Shown here: positions 12,801 through 25,122 of the stretch, piece by piece
How the letters are laid out: each line of letters begins with the position of its first letter
Position numbering within the stretch: position 1 is the first letter of the stretch
From: Helianthus annuus
Lineage: Eukaryota; Streptophyta; Magnoliopsida; Asterales; Asteraceae
DNA length: 64,000 nucleotides
Direction of reading: 5' to 3'
Assembly: GCF_002127325.2 (NCBI RefSeq)
Contig: NC_035444.2
Span: 36,801,140 to 36,865,139 of the forward strand
Position numbers and translations under genes: made by a program
Notes under the pieces: generated by a model
Database searches by the model: none
What the model was told of the DNA's origin: nothing
Seen by the model: only the letters and a program-made list of their open reading frames with translations

Positions 12801-15230
12801 TTGTTCCATAATCACTCATGTATCAAAGACAAAGTTTGACATGACTTGTGGGTTAAAAACCCTAAACAAAACACCAAGTTTATGAGGTTTAATCCTCTGA
12901 TTTTAAATGTCTCAACCTTGTTTTTAAGCTTAACCAACCATGGGATAAGTTGTAAGCATTAGGACATAGGTATGAGATGTGTTGGACACAAGTTGCATAG
13001 GTTTAAACAAGTTTTTGATGAACATAAAAACAAACAGAAAGTTTATGGACTATTTCGGGGCATTTCCAGGTCTGATTTCTCCAAGGAGAAGTCTAGGAAT
13101 CGAACCCCATGATTATACAAGCAAGTAGGAAAAAGAATCGAGTGAATCGGATAAGAATTGAGTGAGTTATGCTCATTTTCGTGAAGGGGTGTCAATCTAC
13201 TCGAACCCTTGCTTTCAGCTACGGTTTGGTGGATGTTTTGTGAGTTTTTAGGGTTGCAAAAGTGGTAGGGAGGCTGGTTATAAGTGGTATTTATAGGGGG
13301 AAGGATTAGGGTTTCAATGGGTTGGGCTTTGGAAGTGTTTAGAAGGGTTTACCCCTTGAAACTAGCCCACAAAACCCAACTATATGGGCTGAATTTTGCT
13401 GAATTGGGGCTGCCATATTTCTTTATTTTTTTATTTTTTTAAAACATTATAATGAGTAATTTTGTTAGTTAAGTTGTGTAATAATGTGCAACAATGTTTC
13501 CCCTAACTTGTAACAAGGTGAAATATGAAATAAAACATGATTTAACTAGGTAAAAAGTGTAATGTACAAGTTTTATTTACGAAGCAAGTTCCGTATTTTA
13601 CAACGATTACAATGAAAGAATGGTTATAAGAACACAAGATTTCCAAAGTTAGAATTTCACGTAAGGTTTCTAAATGTAGGAAGTTTGAAAACGCAGGGCG
13701 TTACACAAGGGTTATATCTACTGATGTTTTTAACATACTTTTATAAAATAACAGTAAATATAAGTTTTTGAACTCAGGTTTCCAGTTTTGACCGTTTAAG
13801 CCCCTGTGAAATTACCAAAATACCCCTAAGATGCATAGTTTGGTTTTAAATGGTAAGTTTTGTATATGGGTCATACCCTACTGTTATAATATGTCAAATT
13901 AAGTATATTTACTGTATAAATCAGACCTGTAACTCAGATTTCCAATTTAACTCTTTTACGATCTTTTAAATGACCAAAATGCCCTTATGAGGCGTAGATT
14001 GAGTTTAACTCCGTATGGGGTAAAATAGAAGTTATCTTACTGATATTATAACATATTTAAAGCATATTATCTCAGGGAACTTGCATATGACTCTTGTGGT
14101 TACCCGTAACGCTCTTTTAGCGTTCGGTTCGGTTTATGTAACCAGTTTGCATAAATTGACCCAAAAAAAAAAAAAAAAAAAAGCGAAACGGGTCAAACAT
14201 CATCTTTTTGTCTCAAAATCCAGAATGTATTTAGCATACCCAAATTATACAAGTATTTAAACTTGTCGGGTCTAAATCACATTCTATCCGGTCTTCGCTT
14301 AATCGTGCGCTTGAGCCGCATCGTTCTTAAAACTAACCGGTCTAAGCTTAGGCTTAAATAAAGACCCGTTAGAAATCTAATAGGTTATTATAAACCTTTG
14401 TTCCAGAATAGGAGACCCAGTAAAAGCTACCTTCACTTGCTAATTGTGATTCATACTTACCAAGGTAAATACTTTTAACTTATTTTCCCTATACGGGCTT
14501 GGGGTACGGTATATAATATACCGCTTGGTCCGGCATTGAATTCTTTAATCGAATAGTGGTTAAATTTATTGAGATGACCCTGTTTTGAAGGTGTTTTATT
14601 GCTTGAAGCCTTTGGGGGGTTAATGACCATGTCCCGGATATCCTTGGCATCATCTTACGAGATGGCCACGACCTGAGCACGGGGTGTAGGCGTACACCCG
14701 TCAGTGTATAACTCTATATTGTGGTGTGTCTATTAATCTTTAACCCGGTCTACGGATCGGGCTACTGAACGCGGAGTAACATGTAAATCCATTACAAGAT
14801 TATATTGCATAATTATCCCAAGTTATAAAAATATTTTATGCCATGTGCATTTAAATCAATTTTCAATCATTTTCAAAATGAGTCAGTTAAATTGTATTTA
14901 CCAGTGTAAACTGACGTATTTTCCCAAAAGGTTAAGTGCAGGTACTACACGTAATAGGTTGGCTGTCTTCTAGAGCGTCCACAATAAGTCTCGCAAGCTT
15001 GGATGACAATAAATCTGTTGAACAATATCTTATTTTATTTTGATCCGCCTGTGGATCCTTTGCATTCCGTGGGTAATACTTGATATTACTATATATCGGT
15101 CTGTAATACATTTATCTCTTGCTTCCGCTGTGCATTATTATATTGTGTTGTTTGTCTATGATGATGCCAACTACGTCACTATACTCCCCACCGGGCCCAC
15201 CGGTGACACGTGGAAATTAGGGGTGTGACA
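9801..15230 (+). repeat. Left LTR of the gypsy element (5430 bp with foreign insert)
   Basis: Collinear with 20916-25117 except for a 1231-bp block at 12474-13704, which replaces 24 bp of the other copy, and a ~20-base poly(A) insertion at about 14162-14181. Subtracting these gives almost exactly the 4202 bp of the right LTR, so there are few other indels. Confidence 0.92.
12474..13704. mobile_element. Foreign 1.23-kb block inside the left gypsy LTR
   Basis: Absent from the right LTR, where 24 bp (TCTGCACTATAACC..., about 23592-23615) occupies the position. About 1.2 kb of it (12485-13690) is nearly identical to 43554-44757 in the same orientation; I noticed only a handful of differences. 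The right end reads GGCGTTACA, i.e. TGTAACGCC on the minus strand, resembling an LTR terminus. No clean TSD is visible. It may be a truncated LTR fragment, or filler copied in during break repair. Confidence 0.7.
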
Positions 15231-15233
15231 GGT

Positions 15234-15246
15234 TGGTATCAGAGCC
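15234..15246 (+). other. Primer-binding site of the gypsy element
   Basis: TGGTATCAGAGCC, complementary to initiator tRNA-Met, starts 3 bp after the left LTR end. Confidence 0.9.
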
Positions 15247-16165
15247 AACATTGAGTGAATTAAACACTAGCTTTTTTGTGTTTAATCTCAATGACACGAT
15301 AGCACATTCTTTGACCTTCCGAGTCTAGACTTAACATAGGAATACTCTCGACTCTATTCAGAGGATTGTTACTTTCAATTATATATATTTTAACATGTCG
15401 CCAAGCAAGGAGCTGTAGTGAAATTTCTCCCCATTTGAAGCCTAGGAAAGGCCGAGCTTCGTATTGCGACTAGGATTAATGTACAACCGATAAGAAGAGA
15501 TTCAGAACTAAAATGAAGAAGAGACTCCTTTTACTAAAGATCGTTTCCTTAAAAGTCTTTATAACGATATTTATCTTTTGGTCCCTTTGAGGACAACATC
15601 ATTTCTTTTAAGTTCCTTTTAGGGAAATTCTATACCTCTTTTAAAACCATTGGGATGTTTTACCTAAATTTCAATTATATCATTATATATGAATATAATA
15701 TATAAAATAAATTAAAATAATATTTCTGTTATAAGATCTACCATTATAATAAAATGGAAAAATCTAAAAAGGACAAGACCTAGCCTCGTGTCATTATTGA
15801 GACCCGGCCAAGACGGCAAATCCTCAATTTAGGTTCAGATCCTTATTAACATCCCGAGTTAGGATTGTTCTGCATTAATTATTAAACCTAGCCTGTGTGT
15901 CGAGGCCAAGATGGTAGGACCTATTCAAGAGATTCAAATCCTTAACATCCGTAATATGTTAACACTCCTGGCAAACGTGGTTCGATAAAATCACGTAAAT
16001 CATCCCTAGAATGGGTTATTCCAAACCTTCCTTATTAAATAATCATCCCTTAAGGATGAAGTGTCACGGGCTATAATACACTGTCCGATTGCGACATCGA
16101 CAGTTGTGATCTTTTGAGATTCCCCGTCCTAAGGGGGTGAGCTATGCTCAAAGCCCTCTAGACGA

Positions 16166-16390
16166 TAATCTGGTCGTCATGTCATTATTATGACCGCTGA
16201 ACGACAATTGATTCAAATTAGAGTACTAATCCTGTCGATATGTCATTATTATGACCGCTGAATGACAGTTGATTTAAATTAAGTGCTAATCCTGCCGTCA
16301 TGTCATTATTATGACCACTGAACGAAATTTGATTAAATTAACGGCACTGATCATGTCGTCATGTCATTACTGTGACCGCTGAACGTATCA
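16166..16390. repeat. Four tandem ~60-bp repeats
   Basis: Four consecutive units carry CGTCATGTCATTATTATGAC, then CGCTGAACGA, an ATTTGATTAAATT-like stretch and CTAATCCTG. They begin near 16173, 16236, 16297 and 16356. They lie in the untranslated leader of the gypsy element. Confidence 0.75.
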
Positions 16391-18405
16391 TCAGTGCAAT
16401 GACTATATGTCTTAACATCTTACGAGATGTTAATTGATAGGCCCACGGGCCAGAAATTTTAATAAAGATAGTCGTAACCTACAACTCCCTATCAGGAAAA
16501 GGTAATGAACTTTGATTCAAACCTTAATGCCACGATTCTCTGGAATCATGGCTTATAAATCTAACTCGTCTATGCGACTAGGTCATTTGTGCTATTATTA
16601 ACTTATAAATTAGGGTTTATGACAAAAATCCTGAATAAAATAAAAATCTTTCCTTCCCTGTCAGTATGCATTTTAAAAAGAATCTTAAAGGTGAGACCTA
16701 GCCTTCGTGGCCAAGATGGTGAAATCTACTCAAGGGATTCAGGTCCTTGTTAACACCTAAGAACGTGTTAGCACTCTTGACAAATGTGATTCGAAAAATC
16801 ACAACAGTCATCCTTATATTGGATTCTTCAAATTCTCTTGCCTAGCCTAGCAATTAAGAATCATGGCTTATGTCATCCTATAAAATGATCATATTATAAA
16901 CATCCGTTAGTGATGAAGTGACTACGGGCTAAACTTGTTGCCCAATAAGACAACACGACGGTTGTGGTCTACGACTCCCTGTCTAAAAATATTGGACTAG
17001 GTCCAAACATAATAGTCTATAAGATCAATGCGATCATGACTAATATCATCTAATATGATGATCATGTTATTTAACATCCCTTAGTGATATTTTGCCTACG
17101 GGATATAATATATTGTCCAATAGTGACAAGGCAATCGTAATCTTTTATAATTCCTTGCCCAAGGGGGTGAGCTATGCTCAAATCCCATAGTCTGTATGAT
17201 CAATACGATCCTGACCAGTATCATCAGTATGGTCACCATAATATTAACATCCCTAGTGATGAAAAGCCTACGGGCTATATTTTTTTGTTCTATTTGAGAT
17301 TGGATAAGGCTAGTGGTGGTCTTTATGATCCCCTGTTCAAAGTGGTGGGTTATACCCAACCCTAACAGTCTATATGATCAGTGCGATCCTGACAAATATC
17401 ATCTGATACGATGATCATACTATTTTATAGGATATTTGAAGTACAGTCTTGGGCCTTCCTATCTTCATAAGGGGATTTTAAGAAGTACTATCCGACTCAA
17501 TGGTTATGATTATATGCATCTTGACGGTGATTTAGATAACGAAACTAGAGTAATACAATAAACACATGGTGGATACGCTGCTGGTACTTCCTATATATAA
17601 GTGTGTTTATTGTACTACCCTTCGTGGCGTTATCCTGAATCACCGATAAGTTCTATATCACCCGCGAGTTATATATTAGATTGTCCATTAGAGACATTGT
17701 CAAATATGACCATTAAGGTACGTCGACGAAGGTGATGGGCAATGCCCAAGCCTTAAAGTCTATGAGATAGATAAGAGCATGACTGGTATACTCAATGATG
17801 ATAATTATATATATACAGATATGTATATATGTAAACATCCATTAATGATGTCCTAGGATTTGCCTATGTGCCAAAATAAATCGCCTTTCAAGACGACGAC
17901 AATGGTAGCTTATGACTCCCTGTCCAACGGTGAAGAACTAGATTCAAATCTTAAAACCCCTAATCTAAATAAGATCGCGGTTTATAAATTAATGTCCTCT
18001 ATGACAGGCATTTGTTGCCATATCTTATAACGTCCTATGCAACAAGGCCTTCGTGCCATATGATTATTTATGTCCTTCCTGACAGACTAATGTTTCATAT
18101 TTTAGAAAGCCATTATGGCAAGCATTCGAGCTATCTAAAATCATCTATATGCCAAAGACAGCTGGGACATTTTGATCCCCTGTTAAAAAGGTAACGGACT
18201 CGGTCAAAACCCTAAAGGCCATTAATGATCCTTTTGTGTCTTAGGCTGAATACGATCGATGTACAATCAAATAACACTCCTTAGGAATGTTTATATGGTT
18301 TAATAATACCATGGTTAATGTATGATAAGTCATCAGAGCAATGACTAGCTGTTAAAATGCACACAAATTGTTACATTTTGGTATTTAATACCAAAAGATT
18401 CGAGT

Positions 18406-20300
18406 ATGGAAAACTCATATAAGACAAACAACAGTCGCAATGCTAGAGATGCGACAAATGTTAACGGTGCATCAAAAGTAAACCTCAATATTAATGGAGT
18501 TAATCTCCAAATCGGTAATTAACGCAGCCATTAGAAAGGCTGGGAGAAGAGCCATGAAAAGGATCGAGAAGCTGAATGTTGTTTGCTGTTTGCTCTAAAA
18601 CACATGTCGCTGCTCATGAGAAGAACTTTATTCGCACTTCAAATGCGAAGAATAAACCCAGCAAAACCATAAATGGCAAGGAGCCCATTCTTTTTGGATG
18701 TACTTAAAAGTACTTCGTCTCGGGGAAGTCCAGAGACTTCAATGAGTAAAAAGGGGCCATCGATTGCAGGAAATTAATTGATGAAGTAGAAACCATTAGG
18801 TGTATCAGTGGTTACGTTGAAAAGAACACTGTGAGGTATGCATCACAGCCATTCGATGGTAATACCCTTAATTAATAAGGACATTAATGAAGTCCACAAG
18901 AAAGATTATCTTATACACTATGGGATGGACCAAGTGTTAAGGACCTTATTAGAAATATCTATTATTCGCATCGAAATGGAAAAAGATGGAATAAGAATTT
19001 TCTGACTCTCACCACAAAAGTTTAGACTGTCGACAGTATGTCGCAGATTTTAATTCATTGGCTGAGATAGTACCCTATTCCAATTACCCAAAGCCTAAGC
19101 TTAATGCAATAGTTATTGGTGGTTAGCACCGGCGATAAGAGGGCACATTAAGGTTCAAAGCCTGCTTATCATAAATCCATTATGGATCTACCTCAGCTAC
19201 TCGCGTTACATAGATTTAGAAGTAACCAGTCAAAGCTAAGACTGCCCCGAAATTGTTAAAGATTCTGCAGCTAAGTATAAAAGGATTAAGAATAGAGGCG
19301 TTTAACCCTCCTGATAAATGATTAGAGGCAGTTCGCATTAACAATAATATTAGATAAATCCCCTATTGTGATTTTAGTACTGAGAATTTCGTTTGGGTTC
19401 AGGTACTGATAAGTTTCTCATAAAACCATAAGCTTAGCAAACTTTTAGAAAATATCCCGTAAGAACCCCAGATATTAAGTGTAAGGTAAAACTTACAAGC
19501 AAAATCGTAAGAACCATTTCTTTTGTCCCCATCAGAAACCTTCAGCCGTAAATTTTCGAAGTATCTTCTCTATAGGGGAAGTGCGTCGGCATATACAGTT
19601 GATATCTCCTTGATCTCAATCGATTGCGAATACCAGACGGTATGATAAAAGCGCCATATGGGGATTTGTGTATCTTAATATGTTCCATAGATTGCTTCCA
19701 TGTCTGATCAGTATGGAGGTTTAATGCATGGGACCACAAAGATATCCCGATGGTCATATGGTACTAAAGTCAACTAATGGTATCCAAAGAAGATATCCAG
19801 AGTGGAAGTTTTCATGCAAATATTCCCGATTAAGGAATTCGTGGACTTATAACATGAATGTGTCATTTATTTGACTCAAGCAAAACTGGAGCCTGAGATA
19901 TGGAAAGGCAAGTAGGGTTAAGATTTATATCCCATTTAGGGCTGTATCAATATGAAATCCCCAAGACGGCTAGTACCATCATTGGATAAATCGAAACCCT
20001 GATTAAGTAAGTTTTAAAATAGAGGATTCATATAGCCTAACCCTATATTCTAAGAATTCGATATAGTTAATTAAGAAAGACGGTTCATTTTGCTTATGCA
20101 TTGATTACCGCAACCCTAATTAGGCAACAATTAAGAATGTCCATCAGCCGCCCAGGATCGTCGATTTATTCGACTGACTGAAGGGATTAGCTATCCCTTA
20201 AGATTAGTTTTAAGCAGTGATTGGAATAACCATCACAACTTAAGATCAACTTTTCTATAATAGTTGTTATATAAGTATCAAGGCTGCTCCTTAAGAGACC
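18406..20300 (+). pseudogene. Decayed gag-pol of the gypsy element
   Basis: Fragments survive among stops and shifts. A possible gag start is MENSYKTNNSRNARDATN at 18406. A gag-like segment RQYVADFNSLAEIVPYSN lies at about 19030-19095. The clearest is reverse transcriptase: from 20073 the + strand reads KKDGSFCLCIDYRNPN, then after a stop TIKNVHQPPRIVDLFD to about 20170. This matches the conserved Ty3/gypsy RT block KKDGS.R.CIDYR.LN...PLPRIDDLFD. The catalytic YVDD motif was not found. It is a non-functional relic and the main evidence for the Ty3/gypsy assignment. Confidence 0.72.
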
Positions 20301-20897
20301 TTGTATAGATGAGATGTTAACCATCTATTGTTAGACAGAAAATTGGTAAGTCCAATTATCAGGACCTGAAAGTTGCCTTGGAAACAACGAATAAGATCGG
20401 GCAATTCCATAACCATCTATAAGTTGTTAGTATTCGGCAGAGAATCAAGGATTCATGGAAATAGCAAACTTCCTATGTTCTTGTTAAGAAATAAGGTTCA
20501 ACAAAAGACAATCGGTTAATTGTCGGGCTAGTAAGCTAAGAATATATGAAATCGTTCGAAGTAATCGGATATATCGAGATAAAATAACTTATGAGCTAAA
20601 ACCTATCTAAGGAGCTTGGTGGAGCTCGCAATGTATTACACCCTAAGGATTAAAGAATATGTTCGCCAATAAGTCAAGAAGCACTATCACATAACGGTTG
20701 GCGGACTTGTGATATAATGATAAACCTGTATCGAATGCGGATCGCCAGGGTAAGAAACCTCAAAAAAGGATGCATGAACCTATTATATAGAGGTCAAATT
20801 GGGAGCTTGGAGAGACTCCAGATATGCTATAGAAGTTAAGTCCGTTATGTGACAAAAGGTACTTCCAGCATTTTAGCAAATCTCGAGGTCGAGATTT

Positions 20898-20915
20898 CTT
20901 TTAAGGGGGTGAGGA
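20898..20915 (+). other. Polypurine tract of the gypsy element
   Basis: TTTTAAGGGGGTGAGGA directly precedes the right LTR start TGTAACACC at 20916, the expected position for plus-strand priming. Confidence 0.8.
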
Positions 20916-23900
20916 TGTAACACCTCGTAAAATCACGTCCAATGATATATTGACACGTGTAATAAACCCTAATAAAGTCCGATGTTGAATTTAAGGGACT
21001 AATTTTTTCGAAAAATCGAAAAACTTTGATAATAAAAGGACTGGAAGTGTTAGCATACCTAAAATAAGTTTCCAAATAACCTCTCACGATGTTATATTCC
21101 CAAATGTGCCACTTGATGAATAAGTGTAGTCGTTTGCGTGATTAATTGAAAGTTTGCCCAATAAAGGGATTAAAAGCGTCAACATGTTAATTCTTACCTC
21201 TGAGTGACCTTCTAACAAACCGGGAGCTTAATAATGTTTAATTATACTCTCGGGAATGCCAAATGATGGCCATCTAAGGTTTTTATGCCTATAAGTAAAG
21301 TTACGCGCAACTTTGCAAGTTAGAGGGGCTAAAAGTGTCAATATGTTTAATTATACCTCTAAATGACCTTTTAGCGAACCCGAAGCATCATGATGTTTAA
21401 TAATACTTTCAAGAATGCCTAATATGGATTAGATGAGGCTTCAATGCTATTAAATGTTGTAATGCGCAAGTTTGCGCAATAGAGGGGCCTAAAGCGTCAA
21501 CTTTTGAATCTATGCCTTTCGGTGACCATCCAAGTGAGCGAGAGCGTATTAATAATTAAGGATATGCTTGGTAAGGATAAATATGGGTCATGGAAGGCTT
21601 GAATAACATTAAACGGCATTTCGCGCTACTTTGCGCAATTTAAGGACTATTTGCGTCAAACTGTAAAAGTATGTCGATTCGCATGGTAACAGACCTTCCG
21701 GAAAGTGTCCATGAGTTAAACATGCCCTAATTATCATTTCTATAGCTTATATTCAGGCTTAGAGGTGTTTGGTGCGCAAAAATAAACTTTAAGGTCATGC
21801 AGGGACTAAAAGTGTCAAAAAGTGCACAAGTTTGCACTTTTGCGCATATCTCGCATTCTGAATATCCACGGACACCCAAAAATTTATGTAAGCACTAAAA
21901 TATCTTATTTTAGTGATCGCCATGATAAATTTCCTTTCGTCGCGTCGTTTGGTTCGTTTTTAGCGCCCGTCCGTGTTTCGTCGTAATTCGACGCATAACG
22001 TGACCGTACGGTCAAACGAGCCGACATCCGACATGTTTTTGAACATGTTTCATGTCTCCTAAGTTTAAACATCATAGTGGGGCCTTTATACGAGGTTAAC
22101 GGGCCTTGGACGTGCTTAAAATAGCCGTATAAGCTGACAGGGACCAATCCTGTCGATTTTGAAACTGTTTTGTGCAGACCAGACCTGTCAGGCGGGCCAC
22201 ATGAGTCTGCTGTGCCCTCTACGCGGGCCGCATGGCCTGATCAGACCTGCAAACAGCAGATAACAGCCTGTTTCCAGCTGTCTTCACATGCAAACTGATT
22301 TCTAATACCATCAACTTGATTCTAGGGGCTGCCCACAGGTTTGAAAGGTGGTTTAACACCTGTCCTAATCTGATTTCATGCCCCCGACACTTGTCGCGAT
22401 CATACGAAGTCCCGAAAAATATAAATAGGTGATGAGTTCACTTGTTACTCCACTTGCATTATAAATTCTGAAGCTCTCTAAGCAACCTCAGGCCTTCTAG
22501 TGATCTCAAATTGCAATTAGGACTCTTGTAAGTGTTTATAACCCTTTCGATTTCATTTTAGCTTAGTTAATTAGCTATTAGTCAATCCGTCGTAATTTAA
22601 ATTTGACTTTGCGATTAATTAAAATCCGCTCAGTCATTTCTCGAATTGAAAGTACCTACAAGTAGGTATTTATGTGGGTAACAAACCCTTAAAAGGGTAT
22701 TTTCAGATTCCCACTCTAAGCATGATAATTGTCGAGTCAAAGCGTTTCTTAAAAAGTCAACAGAATGGGTTTTTGCAAAATTTAGCATAATTAACAGTGT
22801 AGATCACATGCAACCTGTTTGATCATCAAAATAACTTTGTAAATAATGTAAGAACATGTTTCATCATGATCAACTCGAAAAATTTTCAGTTTGAACCCGG
22901 ATCGGAACCGAAAGTCTCATAAAATGACTTTTTCTTTGACTCTCAATTCGGATCCGTGCATGCATGTTTGAGATCTTCCTTAGAGCTTACTTTGGACCAT
23001 TTTTATATATGTACAACTCGCTGAGATTTTAAGACTTGGTTCAACACTTGTCCGATCCATATGCATGTTACCGGTTTATGCTTAAATATGACTATTTTGC
23101 CCTTTTTGCTATAAAATGCGATTTTTGAAAAAGTGAAAGAGTAGAAATCTTTATTACTGATTTATAAACTTGCACCAAAAATTTGATATCAGTTTGAGGT
23201 CCAGATTAAGAGTTATGCCCGATATCGTAATTTGAAAGCTTTATGTTAAATAAACGACGTAATTAGCATATAACCTATTTAAGCCTACTTTTTGATACCA
23301 AACTTTTTACCCACTGATGTTATATAATATTTTGGGATTTTTGAAGATTTTTATTTAATTTTTGGCTGATCGTATCATAGGTCTCTAAGTTTAATTCGGT
23401 TAATACCGGTTTTGACCTTTTTGGCCATAAAATGAGTTTTATAGATCTTTTTGACCCCAAACCTTTTTCTACTGATTTTATTTGTTAAATAAATTATTTT
23501 GAGCATTTTGGAAATATAAAAATATCAGCTTTGTTTTGAAAACCCAGAAACGGCTCTAAATCGCCTTTTTAAGCGTTTTTAACGCCTAGTCTGCACTATA
23601 ACCATATTAAGCGTACAAGGGTTATATCTACTGATGTTTTTAACATACTTTTATAAAATAACAGTAAATATAAGTTTTTGAACTCAGGTTTCCAGTTTTG
23701 ACCGTTTAAGCCCTTGTGAAATTACCAAAATACCCCTAAGATGCATAGTTTGGTTTTAAATGGTAAGTTTTGTATATGGGTCATACCCTACTGTTATAAT
23801 ATGTCAAATTAAGTATATTTACTGTATAAATCAGACCTGTAACTCAGATTTCCAATTTAACTCTTTTACGATCTTTTAAATGACCAAAATGCCCTTATGA

Positions 23901-25117
23901 GGCGTAGATTGAGTTTAACTCCGTATGGGGCAAAATAGAAGTTATCTTACTGATATTATAACATATTTAAAGCATATTATCTCAGGGAACTTGCATATGA
24001 CTCTTGTGGTTACCCGTAACGCTCTTTTAGCGTTCGGTTCGGTTTATGTAACCAGTTTGCATAAATTGACCGAAACGGGTCAAACATCATCTTTTTGTCT
24101 CAAAATCCAGAATGTATTTAGCATACCCAAATTATACAAGTATTTAAACTTGTCGGGTCTAAATCACATTCTATCCGGTCTTCGCTTAATCGTGCGCTTG
24201 AGCCGCATCGTTCTTAAAACTAACCGGTCTAAGCTTAGGCTTAAATAGAGACCCGTTAGAAATCTAATAGGTTATTATAAACCTTTGTTCCAGAATAGGA
24301 GACCCATTAAAAGCTACCTTCACTTGCTAATTGTGATTCATACTTACCAAGGTAAGTACTTTTAACTTATTTTCCCTATACGGGCTTGGGGTACGGTATA
24401 TAATATACCGCTTGGTCCGGCATTGAATTCTTTAATCGAATAGTGGTTAAATTTATTGAGATGACCCTGTTTTGAAGGTGTTTTATTGCTTGAAGCCTTT
24501 GGGGGGTTAATGACCATGTCCCGGATATCCTTGGCATCATCTTACGAGATGGCCACGACCTGAGCACGGGGTGTAGGCGTACACCCGTCAGTGTATAACT
24601 CTATATTGTGGTGTGTCTATTAATCTTTAACCCGGTCTACGGATCGGGCTACTGAACGCGGAGTAACATGTAAATCCATTACAAGATTATATTGCATAAT
24701 TATCCCAAGTTATAAAAATATTTTATGCCATGTGCATTTAAATCAATTTTCAATCATTTTCAAAATGAGTCAGTTAAATTGTATTTACCAGTGTAAACTG
24801 ACGTATTTTCCCAAAAGGTTAAGTGCAGGTACTACACGTAATAGGCTGGCTGTCTTCTAGAGCGTCCACAATAAGTCTCGCAAGCTTGGATGACAATAAA
24901 TCTGTTGAACAATATCTTATTTTATTTTGATCCGCCTGTGGATCCTTTGCATTCCGTGGGTAATACTTGATATTACTATATATCGGTCTGTAATACATTT
25001 ATCTCTTGCTTCCGCTGTGCATTATTATATTGTGTTGTTTGTCTATGATGATGCCAACTACGTCACTATACTCCCCACCGGGCCCACCGGTGACACGTGG
25101 AAATTAGGGGTGTGACA
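20916..25117 (+). repeat. Right LTR of the gypsy element (4202 bp)
   Basis: Intact LTR without the block found in the left copy. The open frames at 21905-22147, 23925-24248, 24376-24567 and 24927-25115 mostly recur in the left LTR and are not genes. Confidence 0.92.
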
Positions 25118-25122
25118 GAAAC

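Larger units (their letters stand above)
15231..18380 (+). other. Internal leader of the gypsy element, repeat-rich and non-coding
   Basis: No protein frame recognised. Phrases such as GATGAAGTG...ACGGGCTA, GGTGAGCTATGCTCAAA and GACTCCCTGTC recur at about 16040-16160, 16910-16985, 17090-17180, 17260-17360 and 17840-17930, suggesting diverged repeats of a few hundred bases. Open frames here (17096-17359, 17174-17365, 18012-18194) are not recognisable proteins. Confidence 0.6.
9801..25117 (+). mobile_element. Ty3/gypsy LTR retrotransposon with 4.2-kb LTRs and decayed gag-pol
   Basis: Perfect 5-bp TSD GAAAC (9796-9800 and 25118-25122). The LTRs start TGTAACACC and end GGGGTGTGACA: 9801-15230 and 20916-25117. 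A Met-tRNA PBS lies 3 bp after the left LTR and a purine tract precedes the right LTR. The 5.7-kb internal region has no long ORF, but short translated stretches of gag and reverse transcriptase survive between stops. Apart from one 1231-bp block and a poly(A) insertion in the left copy, the LTRs differ by only a few dozen substitutions by eye. That indicates recent insertion despite a dead interior. The long LTR and RT remnant fit chromovirus-like gypsy elements (inference). Confidence 0.9.

Noticed and set aside
14162..14181. Poly(A) run as a possible retroposon tail
   Set aside because: The other LTR lacks it and flanks continue unbroken, so it is a simple A-run insertion without any attached element.
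14489..15228. ORFs repeated at 24376-25115
   Set aside because: Same explanation: LTR sequence duplicated within one element.
16166..16390. CRISPR-like spaced repeats
   Set aside because: Units are contiguous and diverged along their whole length, with no constant repeat/variable spacer pattern, in a plant retrotransposon leader.
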